Position numbers and translations under genes: made by a program
In this document: positions 1-9,800 of the stretch, piece after piece
Position numbering within the stretch: the stretch's first letter is position 1
Layout: each line of letters opens with the position of its first letter
Notes under the pieces: model-generated
Told to the model about the DNA's origin: nothing
Seen by the model: only the letters and a program-made list of their open reading frames with translations
The model's database searches: none
Assembly (NCBI GenBank): GCA_026196045.1
Contig: JAPHRJ010000015.1
Span: forward strand, 1-41,577
DNA length: 41,577 nucleotides
Source of the DNA: Gammaproteobacteria bacterium
GTDB lineage: Bacteria; Pseudomonadota; Gammaproteobacteria; UBA6429; Thiohalophilaceae
Direction of reading: 5' to 3'

Positions 1-393
1 ATCAATTTGCACGGAATGATCGATCACCAGTTCAGCTGGAGAAAGCGGGTTGATTTTTTCCGGGTCGCCACCGAGATGTTTCATCGCATCACGCATGGCG
101 GCCAGATCGACCACAGCCGGTACACCGGTGAAGTCCTGCATCAGGACGCGTGCAGGCGTGTAGGAAATTTCCTTGCTGGGGCTGGCTTTGGCATCCCAGT
201 TGGCCATAGCGGTAATGTCATCAGCGGTAATATTAACGCCATCTTCATAGCGCAATAGATTTTCCAACAGGATTTTCAGGGAATAGGGCAGGCGTTCTGC
301 GCCTTTGACAGCGTCCAGGCGGTATATTTCATAGTCTTTGCCATTAACTGACAATTTTGCACGGGCATTAAAACTGTTGCTCCCATTACTCAT
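1..393 (-). CDS. acnA: Aconitate hydratase AcnA, N-terminal part
   Basis: Only the first 131 codons are present; the gene runs off the left edge. The translation has the AcnA N-terminal pattern: an [14 protein letters not shown] helix, a [23 protein letters not shown] segment split by the usual short link, and an HSVQID end. AcnA interconverts citrate and isocitrate in the TCA cycle with a [4Fe-4S] cluster. The cluster cysteines and most active-site residues lie further along and are outside the window. The ATG at 393 is chosen because a strong AAAGGAG ribosome binding site sits just upstream on the minus strand. A perfect TATAAT lies about 70 bases further upstream. Identification is secure from the visible part; whether the rest is intact cannot be judged. 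Confidence 0.93.
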   Translation of the reverse strand, partial: MSNGSNSFNARAKLSVNGKDYEIYRLDAVKGAERLPYSLKILLENLLRYEDGVNITADDITAMANWDAKASPSKEISYTPARVLMQDFTGVPAVVDLAAMRDAMKHLGGDPEKINPLSPAELVIDHSVQID

Positions 394-464
394 AGGGGTG
401 CTCCTTTGTAGAAAAATCTTAAATTCTCGGTCAATCTCGAAGTATAAATCTGAAACAGCGCGGG

Positions 465-470
465 ATTATA
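465..470 (-). promoter_or_regulatory. Candidate -10 box for acnA
   Basis: Minus-strand TATAAT, exactly consensus, about 70 bases before the acnA start. The -35 region 17 bases away is poor, so the promoter may depend on an activator. Assigned from position and sequence only. Confidence 0.4.
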
Positions 471-748
471 CGCTAAAAATCCGATCAGTGGGATTTGGGA
501 AGGCTTGCCGGGCTAGAGGAAAAATCAGCTCGATTCTGAAAAAAGACAATTTTTACAGGTAAATTTCATCCATTTGGGTGATGTGGTCGCCGCCACAACA
601 CGATAACTTAATTACAGGAATGGTGGTAAGGAGTCCTCAAGCTGGAGCTTTTTTAAAAAGGACAAAGGATTATGGATAGACTTTACTACTGTTCCTGCTT
701 ATTTCCTCCCCTCAGAATGCAATGTCGATGGGTGATATTGTGATCTAG

Positions 749-769
749 CCCCACCAGTATTTGGTGGGG
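749..769 (-). terminator. Hairpin after hflD
   Basis: Perfect inverted repeat CCCCACCA / TGGTGGGG with a 5-base loop, starting 6 bases beyond the hflD stop. On the minus strand no clear T-run follows, so it may end the mnmA-hflD transcript inefficiently or act as a 3' stabilising hairpin. A T-rich stretch follows it on the plus strand, where there is no upstream gene. Confidence 0.5.
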
Positions 770-774
770 TATCT

Positions 775-1407
775 TTAATGCAGCGTATGCTGATGGCTTA
801 GTAACTTTTTTGCCTCTCGTATTAAACGCTTCCTTTGTAGCAAGATCTGCCAGCGACTCCCTCCAAGTTGATTCCAGAGTACAGCAGAACGCATCCCGGC
901 CAGAAGCAAAGCTCTAATTTTGTCTGCCAGTGTGGTATTTGAGAGGAAGCGTTCTTCACCCGATACCATGATTTTAGGTTGGAGCGTGCTGATAGTATCA
1001 CTGTAAATACCCGCCAGGTTCGCTATCACGTTTTCATGGGTCATACTGAAATGTTCGCTCTGGGCTTTGGCTCGATCAATGCCATTCGCTAACTGCCCCA
1101 TCATCTGTTTGTTTTTGGCCAGTTTTCCCTGAAGGTGTAACAGACTAATGACATAACGAGCGATATCGATATTACGTTTTTTCTCATTATTGTCTAACTG
1201 TTCAATTAATACCTGTAAACCGGTCTGGAGTTTAAGACTATCACCATAGACGAGTTCAGTTGATGCGGGATCGGTCTCAAAAATACTGGCAATACAGGTA
1301 TCAAAATCATGTTGTTCCATCAGGCCAGTGGTGGCCAGATCTTTTACCAGACTGGTTGCCTGAAAAATACCTGCCAGTGCCAGTGTTTTGTCGTTCCAAC
1401 TACCCAT
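775..1407 (-). CDS. hflD: High frequency lysogenization protein HflD homologue
   Basis: The 210-residue protein matches HflD in length and in its start, MGSWNDKTLALAGIFQA, which resembles the conserved N-terminus of that family. In E. coli HflD is a helical, membrane-associated protein that affects lambda lysogenization by sequestering CII. Its cellular role in bacteria without lambda is unclear. It sits 20 bases after mnmA on the same strand, the same order as mnmA-hflD-purB in many gammaproteobacteria, so the two are probably co-transcribed. purB is not next in this window; acnA follows instead. No transmembrane helix is obvious. The hairpin at 749-769 lies just after the stop. Confidence 0.9.
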   Translation of the reverse strand: MGSWNDKTLALAGIFQATSLVKDLATTGLMEQHDFDTCIASIFETDPASTELVYGDSLKLQTGLQVLIEQLDNNEKKRNIDIARYVISLLHLQGKLAKNKQMMGQLANGIDRAKAQSEHFSMTHENVIANLAGIYSDTISTLQPKIMVSGEERFLSNTTLADKIRALLLAGMRSAVLWNQLGGSRWQILLQRKRLIREAKKLLSHQHTLH

Positions 1408-1427
1408 TGATTTAGCGAGTCCTGTGT

Positions 1428-2534
1428 TTATGAATTTTTAGTATAACTTTGAATGATACCACCACCGAGACATTCTTCGCCTTTATATATGACGACAGAC
1501 TGTCCGGGTGTAATGGCCCATTGTGGTTCATCAAAAACGATTTCACACAGATTGTTTTCGAGTTGCTTGATGGTACAGGCTGCATCCTGTTGCCGATAGC
1601 GGGTTTTAGCCGAACATTGACAGGGAACAGGCGGTGCCTGGCCTGAGACCCAATGCATATCGGTGGCAATGAGAGACTTTGAATAAAGTAACGGGTGATC
1701 TTTACGGGTAACAACTATCAGTTTGTTATTGTCCAGATCCTTGTCGGCGACATACCAAACCGCACCTTCAAAGCCTTTGATACCACCAATACCGAGTCCC
1801 TGACGTTGTCCCAGGGTGTAATACATCAGGCCATCATGCTGACCAACAACATCACCATCCGGCGTGACAATTTCACCAGGCTGAGCAGGAAGATAACGTT
1901 TTAAAAAGTTTTTGAAATCACGTTCACCAATAAAACAGATACCGGTACTGTCTTTTTTATTGAAGGTAACAAACTGTTGTTCTTCAGCAATACGGCGGAC
2001 TTCTGATTTCTCCAGTTCGCCTACAGGAAACAGGCTGCGTGAAAGTTGTTCCTGGCCAAGTGTATAAAGGAAATAACTTTGATCTTTATTAGTATCTTTA
2101 CCTCTGAGCAGGCGATAACGTCCATCGATTTGATCTATGCGCGCATAATGTCCTGTTGCAATTTTTTCTGCACCTAGCGAAAGGGCATAGTCTAGAAACG
2201 CTTTAAACTTGATTTCCTTGTTACATAAAACATCCGGGTTGGGAGTACGGCCAGCTTTATATTCTTCGAGGAAATAGGCAAAGACTCGATCCCAGTATTG
2301 ATCAGAAAAATTAACGCCCTGTAGCTTGATTCCTAATCGCTCGCAAACCTGCTGTGCATCCTTTAAGTCTTCTTCAGCCGCACAGTGATCATCCTGATCA
2401 TCACCTTCCCAGTTTTTCATGAATACACCACGAGTGGCATATCCCTGTTGCTGTAACAGGAAGGCCGCGACTGATGAATCTACGCCACCGGAGATGCCAA
2501 CAATTATGGAATTAAATTCTTGAGATGGGATCAT
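1428..2534 (-). CDS. mnmA: tRNA-specific 2-thiouridylase MnmA
   Basis: MnmA adds sulfur to C2 of U34 in the tRNAs for Lys, Glu and Gln, taking persulfide sulfur relayed from IscS through the Tus proteins. The PP-loop ATP site SGGVDSS is at residues 15-21. The catalytic Cys104 lies in [10 protein letters not shown] and the persulfide Cys200 in [12 protein letters not shown], matching the E. coli pair C102/C199. The ATG at 2534 gives 368 residues, the usual length. The frame stays open upstream to a GTG at 2609, but those 25 extra residues resemble nothing conserved. Neither start has a good ribosome binding site. hflD follows 20 bases downstream. Confidence 0.96.
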   Translation of the reverse strand: MIPSQEFNSIIVGISGGVDSSVAAFLLQQQGYATRGVFMKNWEGDDQDDHCAAEEDLKDAQQVCERLGIKLQGVNFSDQYWDRVFAYFLEEYKAGRTPNPDVLCNKEIKFKAFLDYALSLGAEKIATGHYARIDQIDGRYRLLRGKDTNKDQSYFLYTLGQEQLSRSLFPVGELEKSEVRRIAEEQQFVTFNKKDSTGICFIGERDFKNFLKRYLPAQPGEIVTPDGDVVGQHDGLMYYTLGQRQGLGIGGIKGFEGAVWYVADKDLDNNKLIVVTRKDHPLLYSKSLIATDMHWVSGQAPPVPCQCSAKTRYRQQDAACTIKQLENNLCEIVFDEPQWAITPGQSVVIYKGEECLGGGIIQSYTKNS

Positions 2535-2723
2535 TTTATTAAAAACTATTACAAAAACATAATTAAACGGAAAATAACAGGGGTTAATTTTAGTCTGCTT
2601 ATCAAACACAGTACCAGTATTTAAGAATATTAATTGACCCCATCTGGATAATGGGAGCCTATCATTTATACCTTAACCATCTATAATATGATACTTCAAA
2701 CCTTAAATTAACGTCTCACCATT

Positions 2724-3368
2724 ATGTCTCTTAATAGTTCTCCCAACAGTTCTCAGGCAGTACTCTGGTATTTTGCCGATCCGATGTGTTCCTGGTGCTG
2801 GGGTTTTTCTCCCGTTATTACAGCTATTAAACAGGATTTTGCGGATAAACTAAAGTTGGCATTAACTATGGGTGGTTTGCGACCAGATGAAACACAAGCG
2901 ATGTCTCCGTCTTTACGTGACGATATTCTGCATCACTGGCAGGAAGTGGCCAGGTTAACCGGTCAATCTTTTAACTTTGATAATGCCATGCCCGAAGGTT
3001 TTATATACAACACTGAACCAGCCAGTCGTGCAGTCATTACCATGGCCATGCGTAAGCCGGAATTAACCATGGACTATTTAAAGAATATTCAATCTGCATT
3101 TTATACCGAAAATATTGATGTAACCTTAACGGATAATCTACTGCGACTGGTAGAACAAACCGGGCTTAAGGATTTAGAGTTTGAACGCATATTTAATTCT
3201 ACCGAGCTGAAAGAGCAAACGCATTTACATTTTCAACGGTCACGGGAATTTGGTGTGCGAGGTTTTCCTACGCTTATCTTACAAAACGATAGCGGGGATC
3301 ATGTTCTGACCCGGGGGTATAAATCCTATACAGAGTTGAAGAAGGAAATTGAAACGCTAGTTGTTTAA
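2724..3368 (+). CDS. DsbA-family thioredoxin-fold oxidoreductase (CSWC type)
   Basis: A 214-residue protein with the redox motif C22-S-W-C25 in FADPMCSWCWGFSP and the cis-proline region RGFPTLIL near the C-terminus. This combination fits the predicted protein-disulfide isomerase group of the DsbA/FrnE superfamily. It has no signal peptide, so it probably acts in the cytoplasm, unlike true DsbA. Its substrate is unknown. The ATG lacks a clear ribosome binding site; a TATAAT at 2682-2687 without a good -35 box could be its promoter. It converges on the next gene with only 15 bases between the stop codons. Family is fairly certain, function is not. Confidence 0.85.
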   Translation: MSLNSSPNSSQAVLWYFADPMCSWCWGFSPVITAIKQDFADKLKLALTMGGLRPDETQAMSPSLRDDILHHWQEVARLTGQSFNFDNAMPEGFIYNTEPASRAVITMAMRKPELTMDYLKNIQSAFYTENIDVTLTDNLLRLVEQTGLKDLEFERIFNSTELKEQTHLHFQRSREFGVRGFPTLILQNDSGDHVLTRGYKSYTELKKEIETLVV

Positions 3369-3383
3369 TTTACTGGTTATCCC

Positions 3384-3938
3384 TTACTGATTATCCAGCG
3401 TGCTAAGTTCTTCCAGGATTTTTACAGTTAACTCCTGTCCACTTTCACTCATACCCTGACACAGTATGTCAGCATCACGCTCACCATCCATTAGCCGTTT
3501 CATATTGCCGCCAAGGATTCGCATATCACCATGTGTATTGGTCATTTGTTCCGCCATCAACGAAACGGCCTGTAAAGCTTCGGTACTTCCCCGGTTAGCA
3601 TTATGGATCATTAACGCGATACCTGGTGCTGCATTAGACGGATCTGCCTTTTGATCAGGATCAGGCATGGTAGAGGGATCCTGTAAGCCCATTAAAATGG
3701 CTTGAGTAATAACTGTGTCTTCTTCATCCAGGCCGTTTATCAGGGATTCATCACGCCGACCATTTAAAATATGATGAATAACCGTGATCAGTGTTTCCCA
3801 ACCATTCTGTTTTAAGGCTTCTAACATGGGTAATAACTGTTTTTTTGCATCAGCATTCTGACAGGCCTGTACAACATGGTGAATTAACATGGCATGGGCC
3901 TGTGAAATTTGATGTTTTGTATCAGGTAGTTGAGCCAT
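3384..3938 (-). CDS. Hypothetical helical protein, 184 residues
   Basis: I do not recognise this protein. It appears almost wholly alpha-helical and cytoplasmic, with no signal peptide, membrane segment or cysteine motif. The N-terminal half, with HHVVQACQNADAKKQLLPML and a WETLITVIHHILNGRRDE segment, looks like a helical-repeat fold. A proline/aspartate-rich linker near residues 87-100 separates it from a second helical part (residues about 105-180). The ATG has an AAGGCAA element 5-11 bases upstream and a TACAAT box before it. Codon use resembles its neighbours, so I take it as a real gene. It may share a function with the divergent small gene at 4117, but that rests on position only. Confidence 0.65.
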   Translation of the reverse strand: MAQLPDTKHQISQAHAMLIHHVVQACQNADAKKQLLPMLEALKQNGWETLITVIHHILNGRRDESLINGLDEEDTVITQAILMGLQDPSTMPDPDQKADPSNAAPGIALMIHNANRGSTEALQAVSLMAEQMTNTHGDMRILGGNMKRLMDGERDADILCQGMSESGQELTVKILEELSTLDNQ

Positions 3939-4080
3939 TCTATTGCCTTAATTATTGTATGTTTTCAGAATCAGAATCCTGATTTAAATCCCTTATTTCA
4001 GGGCTGGAAACAGGCTATTTATAATTGTTTTAAACATGCCACAATTAGATAACATTTAAAAGATGGCCATTTAAGTGAAA

Positions 4081-4110
4081 TTGGATCGTTCTTAATAATA
4101 CGTCCATAAT
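4081..4110 (+). promoter_or_regulatory. Candidate promoter for the 120-residue hypothetical gene
   Basis: TTGGAT at 4081-4086 and CATAAT at 4105-4110 with 18 bases between them. Initiation about 7 bases after the -10 box would fall on or next to the ATG at 4117, giving a leaderless mRNA. No ribosome binding site precedes that ATG, which agrees with this reading. Confidence 0.4.
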
Positions 4111-4116
4111 AATAGC

Positions 4117-4479
4117 ATGAGCTCTGATAATCCAATTGATAATCCCTCAGATAAAGTCATGAAGTGCAGTGTCTCTGTGGCACCCGCCGATCCTTTATGG
4201 AAAAGGATACCAAGTCACGATGAAGAGGGAAGAATGCTGAGTGATCTTATGGTGTTAATTCCCAGGCTCAAAGACAAACCCCAGCAGTTCATTCAGAATA
4301 TCATTAAAGAGATTGAGATAGCACTTCACTATCATAAGCAACATATTGTTTTTGCCGATCTGAACCTCAACCTGAATCTTCTCTTGATCTCTTTTGAATC
4401 AAAGCCCGGTATACGCAACCAGATTGCGGATGCCATTTATGCGCGTGTTCCTGAAGCCAAAATGGTTACCCATTTGTAG
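4117..4479 (+). CDS. Hypothetical protein, 120 residues
   Basis: I do not recognise this protein. It has a polar, probably disordered N-terminus of about 30 residues, then an alpha/beta part: a helix with [19 protein letters not shown], a long amphipathic helix, a strand pair rich in Asn/Leu ([16 protein letters not shown]), and a final helix around [12 protein letters not shown]. It has no signal peptide or membrane segment. The gene lies in its own promoter context, divergent from the helical hypothetical gene at 3938. Its last 14 bases overlap the 3' end of the convergent purT. No function is assigned. Confidence 0.65.
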   Translation: MSSDNPIDNPSDKVMKCSVSVAPADPLWKRIPSHDEEGRMLSDLMVLIPRLKDKPQQFIQNIIKEIEIALHYHKQHIVFADLNLNLNLLLISFESKPGIRNQIADAIYARVPEAKMVTHL

Positions 4480-5671
4480 AAAATGTTTTCACTTTAGAGG
4501 CGGCCAGTTTTGCCTGCTCGCGTGCAGTATCCGTATCTTCGGCATAGGCAAGAGCGACACCCATTCGACGTCGAGTGAAGGCTTCAGGTTTTCCGAATAA
4601 ACGCAGGTCAGTTTGTGGAATGGCTAAAGCCGCGTCCAGTCCCTCAAAACCAATGGCTTTTTCATCCATGCCACCATAAATCACGGCTGATGCTCCGATT
4701 CTATTTAAATGGGTAGAAACCGGCAGGCCAAGGATGGTTCGTGCATGTAGTTCAAATTCATTTAGATCCTGGGTAATCATTGTGACCATGCCGGTATCAT
4801 GGGGACGGGGACTGACTTCACTGAAGTAGACCTGATCCTCTTTGATAAATAATTCAACTCCAAACAATCCTCGGCCACCCAGATTGTCCGTGATCTTTCT
4901 AGCGACATCCCGGGCCTGTTGCAGGGCCGATTCAGTCATGGCCTGGGGTTGCCAGCTTTCGACATAATCCCCGTTTTGCTGGATATGGCCAATTGGCTGG
5001 CAGAAACAGGTCTCAATTTCACCATTGGGAGCATTGGCCCGTACTGTTAGTAACGTGATCTCATAATCAAAGGCAATTTTCTCTTCGATGATCATGCGAC
5101 TGGCCTGTACGCGGCCACCACTCATAGCATAGTCCCAGGCTTTTTGGATATCGTCTGGACCATTGATAGTCGACTGGCCTTTACCTGAAGATGACATCAC
5201 CGGTTTGAGAATACAGGGAAAGCCGATATCATTTTCAATTGCCTGTGTCAGTTCCACAAGGGAATCAACGAATGCATAGCGGGATGTGGGTAAACCCAGT
5301 TCTTCAGCCGCCAGTCGACGAATGCCTTCTCGATTCATGGTGAGTTGGGTGGCGCGTGCGGTGGGGATGACCTCAGCCAGTCCGTCAGCCTCAATTTCGA
5401 CCAGCATATCAGTGGCTATGGCTTCAATTTCAGGCACGATAATATGAGGCTGTTCTTTCTCAACCAGAGCTCGCAGGGCGCTGGCATCCGTCATATCAAT
5501 AACATGGGCACGGTGAGCGACCTGATGTCCCGGTGCATCGGCATAACGGTCAACCGCAATCACTTCGACCCCAAGCCGTTGCAGCGATATAATCACTTCT
5601 TTACCAAGCTCACCGCTGCCAAGTAACATAACGCGGGTGGCACTATGGGATAGGGGGGTGCCAATTTTCAT
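4466..5671 (-). CDS. purT: Formate-dependent GAR transformylase PurT
   Basis: PurT is an ATP-grasp enzyme that formylates glycinamide ribonucleotide with free formate and ATP in step three of purine synthesis. The 401-residue length is close to the family norm. The N-terminal domain has [13 protein letters not shown] at residues 14-26 and the [20 protein letters not shown] segment. The ATP-grasp glycine loop is MSSSGKGQS, and the metal/ATP site region [28 protein letters not shown] follows. The ATG at 5671 has an AGGAG ribosome binding site. The 3' end overlaps the convergent small gene by 14 bases. Nothing suggests loss of function. Confidence 0.96.
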   Translation of the reverse strand: MKIGTPLSHSATRVMLLGSGELGKEVIISLQRLGVEVIAVDRYADAPGHQVAHRAHVIDMTDASALRALVEKEQPHIIVPEIEAIATDMLVEIEADGLAEVIPTARATQLTMNREGIRRLAAEELGLPTSRYAFVDSLVELTQAIENDIGFPCILKPVMSSSGKGQSTINGPDDIQKAWDYAMSGGRVQASRMIIEEKIAFDYEITLLTVRANAPNGEIETCFCQPIGHIQQNGDYVESWQPQAMTESALQQARDVARKITDNLGGRGLFGVELFIKEDQVYFSEVSPRPHDTGMVTMITQDLNEFELHARTILGLPVSTHLNRIGASAVIYGGMDEKAIGFEGLDAALAIPQTDLRLFGKPEAFTRRRMGVALAYAEDTDTAREQAKLAASKVKTFSTNG

Positions 5672-5798
5672 GCCGGACTCCTGTTTAGTCTGCTATGTGC
5701 GCAATAGTACCTGTTCTGGAAAACCGCTTTCAACAGGGATTTCTGGCATAATGGCATAGGTTCGGATTCCAGGCAGACATAAAAAGTAGAATGAGGAT

Positions 5799-6221
5799 AT
5801 GGCAGAACTCCATCCGCAGTTAAAAAAAGATTGTCTACTCATCGGACAATTTTCTTTATGCCGATTATTATTGATGCCAGATGCTAATTATCCCTGGTTT
5901 ATTCTGGTTCCCGATCGAGATAACATTTCTGAAATTCATCAGTTATCGACTGATGATCAGCATACTCTGATTAATGAGTCATCCCGCCTGGCGACGTTGA
6001 TGGAAACATTATTTAATCCCGACAAAATGAACATTGCGGCCATTGGCAATATTGTTCCGCAGCTGCATGTACATCATGTGGCCCGGTTTAAAAATGATGT
6101 GGCCTGGCCAGCACCGATCTGGGGTAAAGTAGAAGCCCGAGCTTATGCCGAAAATGAAATTCAGAATATTATCTCTGAGTTGAAGAAACATCTAACAGAA
6201 GACTTTGTATTTTTAATTTAA
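5799..6221 (+). CDS. HIT-family protein
   Basis: A 140-residue protein with the histidine-triad region of HIT nucleotide hydrolases and transferases: QLHVHHVARF, with His90, His92 and His93, after the usual NIAAIGNIVPQ strand. The spacing differs slightly from the textbook H-x-H-x-H pattern. I believe this is characteristic of a short proteobacterial HIT subgroup that continues with an F-K-N-D-x-A-W-P motif, also present here. HIT proteins cleave nucleoside-phosphate links such as AMP-lysine or Ap4A; the substrate is unknown. A GAGG ribosome binding site precedes the ATG. efpL follows after 19 bases, so the two are likely co-transcribed. Confidence 0.88.
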   Translation: MAELHPQLKKDCLLIGQFSLCRLLLMPDANYPWFILVPDRDNISEIHQLSTDDQHTLINESSRLATLMETLFNPDKMNIAAIGNIVPQLHVHHVARFKNDVAWPAPIWGKVEARAYAENEIQNIISELKKHLTEDFVFLI

Positions 6222-6240
6222 CATGATTGAATAGATATTT

Positions 6241-6804
6241 ATGAAAGCAAATGAAATAAAAAAAGGGTCCGTTTTTCGAGTAGATAATCAGAACATTGTT
6301 GTTAAACAGGTTCAGGTGCAATCCCCTTCATCACGTAGTGGCAGCACATTATATAAAGTAAAAGGCCACAATGTAGTAACACGACAGAAATTTGAACGAA
6401 GTTTCAAAGGTGATGAAACAGTAGAAGGCCTGGAAATTTCTAAAAAGCAGGTGCAGTTATTATACCGTGACGCGGATGGTTCTACGTTCATGGATAATGA
6501 TACCTATGAACAATACACAATTTCGGATGATTCTATTGAAGACGAACTTCCTTACCTCAGCGAAGGTATTGAAGGCGTCTATGCCATCATTTCAGAAGGT
6601 GCTGTATTGGGTATTGAATTACCAGCAACGGTTTCGTTAGAGATTATAGAATGTGCTCCAGGAATGAAAGCCGCTTCATCATCAGCTCGAACTAAACCAG
6701 CTACTATGAGTACCGGGTTAGTTGTGCAGGTACCAGAGTATCTAACGCCCGGTGAAGTGATTAAAATTAATACCGACAGTGGTGAGTTTATATCCAGGGC
6801 TTAA
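6241..6804 (+). CDS. yeiP: Elongation factor P-like protein EfpL (YeiP)
   Basis: The 187-residue protein matches YeiP/EfpL throughout, including the start KANEIKKGSVFRV, the ending with KPATMSTGLVVQVPEYLTPGE, and the three-domain EF-P length. EfpL binds the ribosome near the P site and relieves stalling at difficult peptide bonds, alongside EF-P. The tip loop reads QSPSSRSGSTLYK, with an arginine (R32) where EF-P usually carries its modified lysine, as in the YeiP branch. The ATG lacks a good ribosome binding site; translation may be coupled to the HIT gene 19 bases upstream. recC begins 42 bases downstream. Confidence 0.93.
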   Translation: MKANEIKKGSVFRVDNQNIVVKQVQVQSPSSRSGSTLYKVKGHNVVTRQKFERSFKGDETVEGLEISKKQVQLLYRDADGSTFMDNDTYEQYTISDDSIEDELPYLSEGIEGVYAIISEGAVLGIELPATVSLEIIECAPGMKAASSSARTKPATMSTGLVVQVPEYLTPGEVIKINTDSGEFISRA

Positions 6805-6846
6805 TCTTAAAAATCAGAATCGAAAACAATAACTATAAATCCAGAC

Positions 6847-9800
6847 ATGCTGAATATCTGCCATTCAAATTCAATCAACGTATTGTTACGTTATCTGGCT
6901 GATTCACTTCAGGCTCACCCACTATCTTCCCCCTTTGAAAAAGAAATAATTATTGCTCCCAGTCCTGCCATGGCGCGCTGGGTTAATATTGAGTTGTGTC
7001 AACAGAATAGTGTGGCAGCCAATATGGAGTATCCACTACCATCGTCATTTATCTGGAAACTGGCGCGAGGCCTGCTTCCTGAGATTCCAGATAAAGATCC
7101 TCTTAATATAACGGGTATGACATGGAAAGCCTTTCGACTACTACCCGAATTAATTAAACAACCTGAATTTAAGAGTTTAAAGAATTATCTTGCAGATGAT
7201 GAAAATGGAATAAAACGCTGGCAGTTGTCAAAAACTATTGCTGATACTTTTGATCGGTATCAGTTATATCGCCCTGATATGATCAGGCAGTGGAGTCAGC
7301 AACAGGTTGAGGATGATGGCTGGCAAAGTCTTCTCTGGCAGGCTTTTGTAAATGAGGTTGATCATTATCGTGTTGCCAGTATCGATAAATTATTAAAGCA
7401 ATTGTCATCTGATAATAATAGAACGTTGCTTGATACTAGTAAGATATATCCTCAGCGGATCAGCTTTTTTGCAGTTCCCAGTTTACCGCCTTTAATGATG
7501 GATGTTATTCATGTTCTCTCAAATCATCTGGAATTAAATTTATACCTGCATAGTCCTACGCCAGAATTCTGGGCCGATTTGAAATCACAGAAGGTGTTAG
7601 CTCGAAAACGATTAGAGCAGCCTGAAAATTATGAATATTGGGAAACAGGGAATGACTTACTTGCTTCATGGGGGAAACAGGGACAGGCTTTACAGGATTT
7701 GCTTCTGCTTCATGATTACCCGGTTAATGAAATCGATGCCTTTGTTCCGCCAGAGAATCTCAGTCTGTTAGGACAATTACAATCTGATATTTATCATCTT
7801 AAGTCTGATAGCAAAGTACTGGAATGTGACGATGACGATCGTTCACTACAAATTCATATTTGCCATAGTCCCTTGCGAGAAATGCAGGTATTACATGATC
7901 AGTTACTGAATTTACTAGAACAGGAACGAGAGCTCCGACCAGAAGATATTCTGGTTATGATTCCGGAAATCAATTTGTATGCACCTTATATAGAAGCGGT
8001 GTTTCATCGTGATGAAGAAGAGCGACGTCCTTATATTCCATGGAATCTATCTGACATTTCTCTGCAGGATGAGCACCCATTAATTAATATATTTTTACAG
8101 TTACTACGATTGTCGAGTAGTCGCTTTAGTTATTCAGAGATAGTTTCTTATCTGGATGTGCCTGAACTGGCACAAAATTACAAATTAACTGAAGTCGCAA
8201 TTGAACAGATCAGAGTGTGGTTAAAAGAAAGCAATGTACGCTGGGGTGTCGATGCCAGTCATAAAGCAGAGCTTGATCTGCCTGAGCAGAATGCAAATAC
8301 CTGGAAACAGGCAGAACAACGTTTATTTGGTGGTTATGCGCTGGGTGATATTGATCTTTTTGAAGGCATTGCACCTATTGGTACGGTTGAAGGCATTAAT
8401 GCTGAAATTCTCGGACATTTCTGGCATCTATTTTCAAAACTCGATGAGTATCGTAATAGTCTTAATCGAGATCGTACTCCTGTCGGCTGGCAAGGCTTTT
8501 TAAATCGGTTGCTGGATGATTTTTTCAATGACAGTAATGATGAAGAAGGGCGATTACAGAAAATTCGTGATTGTATCGCAAACTGGGTTGAACAAACGAT
8601 TGATGTTGATGAACTGGTTTCTATCGAGCTAGTGTTGAGCTGGTTGGCTCAGGAGCTCGAATCACAGACACGCCGTGGTCGATATTTTACCGGAGGCATA
8701 ACATTTTGTGGTATGCGCCCTATGCGTAGTGTGCCTTTCAAGGTTATTTGTTTATCAGGGATGCATGATCAGGCCTTCCCGGCACGTGAACAGGCTACAG
8801 AATTTGATTTGATGTCGAGCCAGATTAGATTGGGTGACCCGCGTAAAGGTGACGAAGATCGTTACCTGTTTTTACAAACTCTGCTTTGCGCTCAGCAATA
8901 CCTATATATTAGTTATATTGGCCGGGATATCCGTACTAATGAACCACGTACACCCTCTGTACTCGTGCAGGAACTACTTGATTATGTGGATGAGCATTAT
9001 CATTATAAAAACAGCAAGATAGATAAGGCTGGCAAAATAAGTGACCATATTTCTGTCTCCCATTCATTGCAACCTTTTAGTCCTAAAAACTATCAGGGTG
9101 ATTATGCCAGTTTTGATAAATACTGGTTTACGATTGCGCAGCAGCTTAGTTTGCTCGAAACATCAAGTCCTGAAAGTATTAATTGGCCTGATATAGAATT
9201 TGATAATACAGCACCGTTTGATACTGATCTTTCGATCAAACAGCTATTAGGGTTTATCCGTCATCCCATTAAATATTTTATTAATACTGGTTTGAATATA
9301 TATCTGGCTGAGGATAAAGAGGAAGAAGATGTTGAAGTTTTTCACCTTGAAGGACTGGATAAATACAAGCTATCCACAAAAATCTTAGAAAGTGAAATAA
9401 AGGGTACGGATATTTCTATCGACCAATTTATTGCTGAAGGTGCCTTACCTCATGGAAATTTAGCAACACAATATTATTCTGCACTAGAAAATGAACTGGA
9501 TGCACAATGTGAACGATTATCACAATACTCAGCTATAAAACCGGAAACATTAGCTGTGTCCATTAATTTTACTGAAATAAACACTATTTCCTTAAATGGT
9601 ACCATATCTGGTTATTATCCCGAATATGGCCTGATCCGTTATAAAGCCAGTCAGTTACGTGGTCCAGACATATTAATGCTCTGGATTGAACATCTATTAC
9701 TTTGTTTATCAGATAATCATATAACCAAAATTAGTCGACTCTATTTTAAAGATAAAGAGCATGCCGTGTTTTCTTTTAAGGACGAGTTAGAATCCGATGT

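Larger units (their letters stand above)
394..774. other. Intergenic region between acnA and hflD
   Basis: About 380 bases with no convincing gene. The left part is the acnA leader, with a perfect TATAAT on the minus strand at 465-470 but no good -35 box at the right distance. Short open frames on the plus strand here have no ribosome binding site and no recognisable product. A 19-codon frame starting near 672 is also unconvincing. The right end holds the inverted repeat listed separately. I see no RNA gene. Confidence 0.6.

Noticed and set aside
7-258. Open frame on the plus strand across acnA
   Set aside because: It is antisense to a clear AcnA coding sequence, has no ribosome binding site and no recognisable product.
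338-562. 74-codon plus-strand frame upstream of acnA
   Set aside because: It overlaps the acnA start and its ribosome binding site on the other strand, and the translation has no family features.
2535-2609. Longer MnmA beginning at a GTG
   Set aside because: The 25 extra residues precede the conserved start of the family, and the shorter form has exactly the usual 368 residues.
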